Source: Cephalotrichum gorgonifer
Lineage: Eukaryota > Ascomycota > Sordariomycetes > Microascales > Microascaceae
Assembly (NCBI GenBank): GCA_900312665.1
Contig: ONZQ02000004.1
Location: forward strand, 372,001 to 436,000
Reading direction: 5' to 3'
DNA: 64,000 bases
Below the pieces are notes generated by a model. The model was not told the DNA's origin. It searched no databases and was given only the letters and a program-made list of their open reading frames with translations. Shown here piece by piece: positions 58,617 through 64,000 of the stretch. Numbering within the stretch: the stretch's first letter is position 1; every line of letters starts with the position of its first letter. The position numbers were made by a program, and so were the translations under genes.

Positions 58617-58682
58617 NNNNNNNNNNNNNNNNNNNNNNNNNNNNNNNNNNNNNNNNNNNNNNNNNNNNNNNNNNNNNNNNNN
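58617..58682. other. Assembly gap (66 N) next to C-homopolymers
   Basis: A run of N between CCCCCC and a long C-rich stretch (58697-58737). The low-complexity flanks probably caused the gap, and its length may be nominal. Confidence 0.98.
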
Positions 58683-59412
58683 GCCTACGCCCTCGACCCC
58701 CCCCCCCCCCCCCCCGCCCCCTTTTCCCCCCCCCCTTCCTTTTTTTCTTCCCGGAGCGCAAGACGCATAGATTCGGTCACCATTATCAGTCTTCCTTCTT
58801 ACTAGAGAATGTAATGGAAGTATGGAGAAGCGCGGAGTCACAAGGTATGAAGAGCAGGCTGAGTTTCCTGCGGTAGAAATTCGATAAACGCGAAATGTGA
58901 GCCTCCCTCCCCATGAACTTCCGAATCAGACTCCTAAGTACAGACGCCCAGAGAGGACTAAGCCCTCCACTCAAAAGACAGCAAGTTGACAGACGAGAGG
59001 TTGCTCCAGCCAAGCCCCCCAATCCCCCTTGTACTCCCTAGAAAGCATATCCCATAATACCGGACTAGACCACCGCTCAGCATGGCCCAAGAAACAAGAA
59101 AAAAAAAAGGAGTAGGAAAGCATGAAATAATAAACAAGGAAGAAGAATACATGGACGAATTAAGGGCAAGGGTTAGATTTTAACTAGGGCAAGACGGGAT
59201 TCTATGTCCCTGGTCGTGCAGCTTCCGGATGATTAGCCACTCCTCGGACGCTAGACGTGCGTTAGCTCCCGCACTAGCTCTCGTAGGGACATATAGGGGG
59301 TAGTTATTATTATCTCGCTGCTCAAAGCATGGGCCCCAGGGATCAGGGATGAAGCGGGGAGATGGGAGCGGGAAGCGGGATACGGCCGGGGGGGGGGAAT
59401 CTCAGTCCCCCG

Positions 59413-59919
59413 CTAAAACAGAGGAAACTTACACGGTCTCTCAGGAGGCACGTCACCATCGTAGACCTCGAATATCCGTGTCTCCGCCTGGTCGAGCAGC
59501 ACGGCGCCCTCCCCAGTGCAGTCCACCTTGTAGACATCCACACGGACGGAATACGCCCCGGAGTAAGGGACGGCTAGGTCGGGGAACATAAAGACCACGT
59601 CTCCCGCCCTCCGCTCCGGGAGGAACATTCCAGACGCGGAGAGCGTGCCGTCGAGCCGGTCCGTCAGGAGGTTCCCCTCGGCATCGCGGAGGACAGCGGT
59701 GGCGAACATGTAGCAGACGTCGGCCTCTGTGGTATTGGAGGTGAGACGGCCTTTAGCGATGACTGGAGGGTAGATCTTTCTGCTCGCTCGGGCGTGAGCC
59801 GGGGGCTGAACCGCGATGGAGAACATCCTGGGTAGGGAGAGCTGGTTGGATCGAGAGTTTGAGACGTGTCTTAGGGGGTTTCGGCTCCGACCCGACTTGG
59901 TGAGTCCTTTTTGGGGCAT
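59413..59919 (-). CDS. Short velvet-domain protein (putative developmental regulator)
   Basis: 168 aa from the ATG at complement 59917-59919. A basic N-terminus leads into a velvet-like domain starting FSIAVQPPAHARAS. Further velvet-type blocks are KIYPPVIAKGRL, ADVCYMFATAVLRD, LSASGMFLPERRAGDVVFMF and PDLAVPYSGAYSVRVDVYKV. Velvet proteins (VeA, VelB, VosA, VelC) dimerise, bind DNA and link development to secondary metabolism. This one lacks the usual ARACG..RPVDPPP opening and any long disordered tail, so it is none of the four classical types. A GTAAGT donor right after PPERP (complement 59432) could splice to 59317, ending the protein PSR instead of PCKFPLF. Confidence 0.72.
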   Translation of the reverse strand: MPQKGLTKSGRSRNPLRHVSNSRSNQLSLPRMFSIAVQPPAHARASRKIYPPVIAKGRLTSNTTEADVCYMFATAVLRDAEGNLLTDRLDGTLSASGMFLPERRAGDVVFMFPDLAVPYSGAYSVRVDVYKVDCTGEGAVLLDQAETRIFEVYDGDVPPERPCKFPLF

Positions 59920-62900
59920 GATCTAAAGGGTCGGATGGGTCGGACTGTGGTAGAGATGTAGATATATCGTCGGAGCCTTTGACCAAAACGAGGCGGTAGT
60001 GAGGCTTTAGCTAGAATGAGTGCCCATAGAATGGTGACGGATTAGGCCTAGAGATCCCGAAATGGATCTGTAGTGTGTGGCTTCTCCTGTCCAGTCTCGG
60101 TAGGGATTCACTGTGGGCTCACGATATGCTGTCCGACAGAGCTAACACTAGCCAGGTAGCGACGGTGACGAATGGCAATGGTAAATGGGCATATGGCTTA
60201 TAATAGTGCCGACACAAGTGAGCTGAGAGTAAGGAGAAGAGAGTGGGGAAGATAGGATGTACTTGTAGGTGAAAGGATATGAGCGAAGCCCTGCGACCCA
60301 ACTGACTGACAGGCACCGAATATACTTCCAGCTTCGGGCCTCTCTCCTTCGTCCTTCTCCAAGCCACTCTAGGCAGGGGTGGGTGTTTTTATCGAGAATC
60401 TCGCTCATTCAGCTCATCCTCTCCCACCCTTCCGCTCTTGTCATCACATCCATCGGGCCAAATTATTAGACCTTGTACGTTCCCTTCCGCGTGGAGATGA
60501 GCAGCCTCTTTCGGTTGGTAGATCCGGGGCGGGCGAGCTACTATTATGTATGACATTCCCATTAAGGCCCCAGTACTGACGCGCCGAGCCAGCTTGGGAA
60601 GATAGTGAGATCAAATTGGGAGTTGCATGCTCATCTTGGCAGACTTTGGGAGTGAGATAGAAGCTTAGTCAATGTTCGAGGAGGGCCATGAGGTTCTAAT
60701 ATTGGGGGCCATGGGCCAGTCTCCGGGATCGATCGAAAGCCACAGGGCGGCTATTACTACTTGTACGTACACTTGTGCGCCATACAAGTACGCAACATTT
60801 CTAAGATCCTGGCACACAAGGATGAGCCCTCCAATTCCAGTGGTGTGGGAATCGACGTGCATTGGCGACCAGGGGTAGGGCCGGAGGTAGGCGGAGCTAC
60901 GAGGGAAAGGCGAGAGAAAAAGCAAGGCCAATAAACGTCGTGAGCGACGAGAACCTGGCCTCAAGGATGTGCCGGGAAGGGGAAGGGGGAGGGGAAGGGG
61001 CTTTCGAGGGTCTGAGGTGCCTCGTCCGGCCATCCGCGGGGGGGAGGGGGGGAGAGCTAAGGCGAATGAGGAGGGAAAGGCCAGGAAACGATCCGGCCGT
61101 TGCGCCACAGCGCCCCACCGACAGGATCTGCCGCCCTCAGTTGAGGGTCCTTGGGGGCTAGGAAAATTACGCGCGTGGGAGCTGACAAGAGGGTGCTCAA
61201 GCTATTAGGTGGGTAAACGGATTTATCACCCTTTCTAGGTACAGGTAGGTGTTATTCGCCTTCCCGTTTGCGTTAGGTCCTGGCTCGTTCCCGACTCCGA
61301 GCCCAAGCGGAGACTTCTTGTTGCGTCTCTCCACTTCTCATTTGATGGTACACTTGTACTTGGAGCAGCGAACCTGTGACCAGAAACGAAGAGTCGCAGA
61401 CGGGAAATATGTGAGGTCCCTTCGGAGGCGCTGCTCAGCAGACGGGTTCAGAAACGAGATACGAGACCATCCGGACGTGCTCCTGCCAGCAGCTCCAGAC
61501 TTTAGGGCGAACGCCCACCTGATTGCCCCGATCGACCACGGTCGGTCGTGACACAGCCGGCCGGGACGAAAAGACGAAGGAGCTTTGACCAAGGGAGTGT
61601 GTTTTAAACAGTTACACAGGTCGGGCTTGCCAGGGATCAGAATAAGATGACGCCTCCGTGTGTGGATATCCGCTGATTAAGGTTGGAACCCAGGATTTGT
61701 TCGACGAAGGGGGCGTGAATATATGTCACACAGGGATGCAAACAGGCGGGAGGTGGGCGACAAGGGAAACTTGTCCTGCAGCGCCGACAAGGTTGGGTGG
61801 GCGGGCCGCGTCCTGCCCATCCTCGTCCACCCATACCTCCGGTTCAGAGTGGCTTTCAAGCTGAGGCCAATCATTGGCAAGGAATATTGGTTCGAAGAAT
61901 TTCCGAGTTCCGTGATACATGTAATAATTGGGCCAGACATCCGAGAGTCTGCATGTCCATCCATCCCTCCATCCACTTGTGCCAAGAAGACGTAACCGGG
62001 TCTGTGGAAACGAGATAGGGTAGCAGTCGGGACCGGCTGACCACAGGATCGTCCTTGCTCAGCTGCACCCGCTCCGGCGGGGAGCATAAAAAGTGAGATG
62101 TCACTTTTCTGCTCTTCACCCACCACCGCCACCGTTAACGCCTCTGGCGCCTCTGGCCAACACTCACCTGCGCCTTTATCAAGAGGCCTGCTGCTTGTTG
62201 AGCTGGGGGCAGCTATGCAGGGGCGATTCTGATTCTGTGCAAATGTTAATAATATAGGCTCAGCTCGATCCCAAGAATTCTTCCCCAGTGATGTGGTCGC
62301 GGAATCTCCATTAATACCCAGGTGTTCCGTGCTCGATACCCAGGAACTTGTAAGTCCATATACGATCGCATGAGATAACAGGCCTCAATAATACCTGTAC
62401 CCAAAGTACTTACCTGTAGAAACCTCCCCCCCCTTTCCAAAAAAAAAATAAACCAAAAAAAAGTTTCTTCATGGTTGCCAATCTGATAGCTCGCAAACTC
62501 ACATGAGGAAATGTACAAATGCTGTCCACAAGCTCGTGTTAGACCGACCGGAAGGCAAGACGGCCGCGTTATTGCCATCTCCTTTGGTAGTGAGCAAAGT
62601 CGCATGTATATCAAACGACCCCACCTTCCCAGACGGCGAGCCAATATTCCCTTGCTCGAATCGAAGCGAAGAGTGGGGGGTAATGCTGCGATCCAACCAT
62701 GAATGGGCCAGCTGACCCTGTCGGCGGCAAAGGGTTCCGTTTCGTGAGACTGGCTCCTCAATTGCCTGACTGATGGCCGTTTCATGAGTTAGACCGCTTC
62801 ATTTATCGATTGCCCATCGACCTAAAGGGGTCACTGCGATAGAAAACGGCACCGCGCTGAGCCTGCTCAGTGGTGTCCGATTTGGGGGCTAGATAAGACT

Positions 62901-63636
62901 TGTAGTGAACCTGCATTTCGGGTAAAAGGATGGGATGGAGATGGAGGCTAGGAAACTTAGGGGGAGGGGGATCACGAGGGCCGCTCGCCCTCGATTTGGG
63001 AACTCGGCTTCTTCTCACCGGATCGGACGGGCCCGCCGGCGCAAGAGGTCTCAAGACAGATGGTGAGCTATTGTGGAGGCGGGTGACAATGCAACGGCCA
63101 GAGAAAGGCAAAGCCGCGAAGAGTATATGATAGATAGAGTGTGGCTAGGAGGCGATGGGTGGTGGGTCGAGGACAGCAGTGACGACTCGCCAGAGGGTGG
63201 GCCCGGAGCGGAAGGAATGATGCTCGAGGGAGCTCCTACCAAATGAAGGTATTCACACGCACCTTCCCCAGGTGACGCCCCGCTAGCATGTGAGATCCAG
63301 GAACTCTGCCGCCCGCCGACGCGAAACTATCTATGGAAGGCTTGATTAAAGTTGTATAAAGTATGATTCATGATTCATACCTCCACCATACCCTGCCTTG
63401 TAGCCTCCATAAAAGCCCTCCTACTTCCTTGATACTACTAAAAGGTATTTTACATCGCCATCATCCACCCCGCCGGCCTTCTATCGCCCCTTCCGCCCAC
63501 GAGTATGCTAATACCCGGACTCTCAAGGCTTTGTGCCCCCCTACAAACCGTCTTCTGCCCCCCTTCCGCCGCATCTAGCTCGCCTACGAACCGCAACACC
63601 CCCCCACATCGCAATCCCGTCAGCGATACCCGGGAA
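59920..63636. other. Long intergenic stretch without recognised gene
   Basis: 3.7 kb. It carries three TACTTGTAC/TACAAGTAC-type sites (60259-60267, 60756-60791, 61348-61360), G-rich sequence around 60960-61070 and A-runs near 62440. No coding exon or RNA gene is supported. Confidence 0.5.
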
Positions 63637-63972
63637 ATGTCTTCAAACCCGAGACCTCGCGGCTTCGTTCCGCCCTACCTCCTGAAGGAGATATCCAAGA
63701 GCGAAGCCTGCTCCCCCGACAGCCAACGAGCAGCCGCCGAGACCGTTAAGTACGACGAATCCCGCGCCGTGGCGTCAGGGAGCGGCCGGGATCAACAGCG
63801 CGGGCGAGATAAAAGTCCCAGTCCGAGCACTGATACGAATAGCGGAAAATCTGACGACGGTATGGATGAGCAGCCGCCTGGAGATGTCCCGGGCGATGCC
63901 ACCACGGCGAAGGGGGGGAAGGGTGCATCTGAGACAGCAGCCGACAAGTCGACGCATATGGAGCGCGACTGA
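63637..63972 (+). CDS. N-terminal exon(s) of a protein with protealysin-like propeptide, probably incomplete
   Basis: The frame from the ATG at 63637 gives 111 aa before TGA at 63970. The start, PRGFVPPYLLKEISKSE followed by QRAAAETVKYDESRAVA, resembles the short propeptide (PPY-type motif) of protealysin-like M4 metalloproteases, which lack a signal peptide. The rest is hydrophilic and rich in Gly, Asp, Lys and Ser, like the linker before the catalytic domain. No HEXXH domain is seen before the window ends at 64000. An intron probably starts before the TGA and the catalytic part lies outside, or this is a short unrelated protein. The family call rests on one motif. Confidence 0.38.
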   Translation: MSSNPRPRGFVPPYLLKEISKSEACSPDSQRAAAETVKYDESRAVASGSGRDQQRGRDKSPSPSTDTNSGKSDDGMDEQPPGDVPGDATTAKGGKGASETAADKSTHMERD

Positions 63973-64000
63973 TTAGACACGGATATCGGGGACTTGAGAT

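Larger units (their letters stand above)
57050..59412. other. Intergenic region protease/velvet gene
   Basis: 2.4 kb without a recognised gene. It holds a G-rich tandem repeat, an N gap flanked by C-homopolymers, and a GTACTTGTA motif at 58218-58226. Confidence 0.5.

Noticed and set aside
61097..61109. tRNA-like A-box (TGTGGCGCAACGG on the minus strand)
   Set aside because: No B-box, anticodon arm or pairing acceptor stem follows at tRNA spacing.

Overview
The window is chromosomal DNA of a filamentous ascomycete fungus (Pezizomycotina; the look of the acetyl-CoA carboxylase and NADPH oxidase suggests Sordariomycetes, but that is an impression, not a placement). The evidence is short spliceosomal introns (about 50-270 nt, GT..AG, often with CTAAC- or CTGAC-like branch sites), GC-rich coding sequence, and typically fungal families: NoxA, NudE, CFEM, velvet, GH55, GT71 and Vam7. 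Two N blocks (1451-1627 and 58617-58682) mark assembly gaps.

Layout. 1-13 kb is the most compact part: the 3' part of PUS1 (tRNA pseudouridine synthase), a convergent Vam7-type PX-SNARE, noxA, a FIT/Scs3-type ER lipid-droplet protein, an Ap4A phosphorylase and a convergent three-exon Myb/SANT-like protein. 13-28 kb is gene-sparse and holds three minus-strand genes: a GT71 mannosyltransferase, a secreted GH55 exo-beta-1,3-glucanase and an F-box/WD40 (FWD-1-like) SCF adaptor. 29.7-39.2 kb holds a DUF7704 membrane protein divergent from an ADH6-type alcohol dehydrogenase, then a five-exon secreted protein with three CFEM domains, then nudE. 42.8-49.9 kb is cytosolic acetyl-CoA carboxylase. 50-64 kb is sparse again: mitochondrial BolA (BOL3-like), a secreted Vpr-type subtilisin, a short velvet-domain protein, and at the right edge the start of a gene with a protealysin-like N-terminus.

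The genes do not form a biosynthetic cluster; they are housekeeping, secretory, cell-wall and developmental genes in mixed orientation. The themes that recur are the cell surface and secretion (GT71, GH55, triple-CFEM, Vpr), polarity and development (NoxA, NudE, velvet, F-box/WD40) and lipid or membrane biology (ACC, FIT, Vam7).

The most notable signal is at the end of the Vam7 gene. Its stop codon is TGA followed by CTA, the known readthrough-promoting UGA CUA context. The same frame then stays open for 52 codons, with coding-like third positions, and encodes a strongly hydrophobic tail placed where a SNARE membrane anchor normally sits. This suggests a soluble and a membrane-anchored form of one SNARE made by stop-codon readthrough. 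Second is the triple-CFEM protein, whose short introns had to be resolved to recover 24 conserved cysteines and three candidate haem-ligand aspartates. Large intergenic stretches (2-3.7 kb) carry little recognisable apart from a recurring TACAAGTAC-like motif, G-rich runs and a few inverted repeats.
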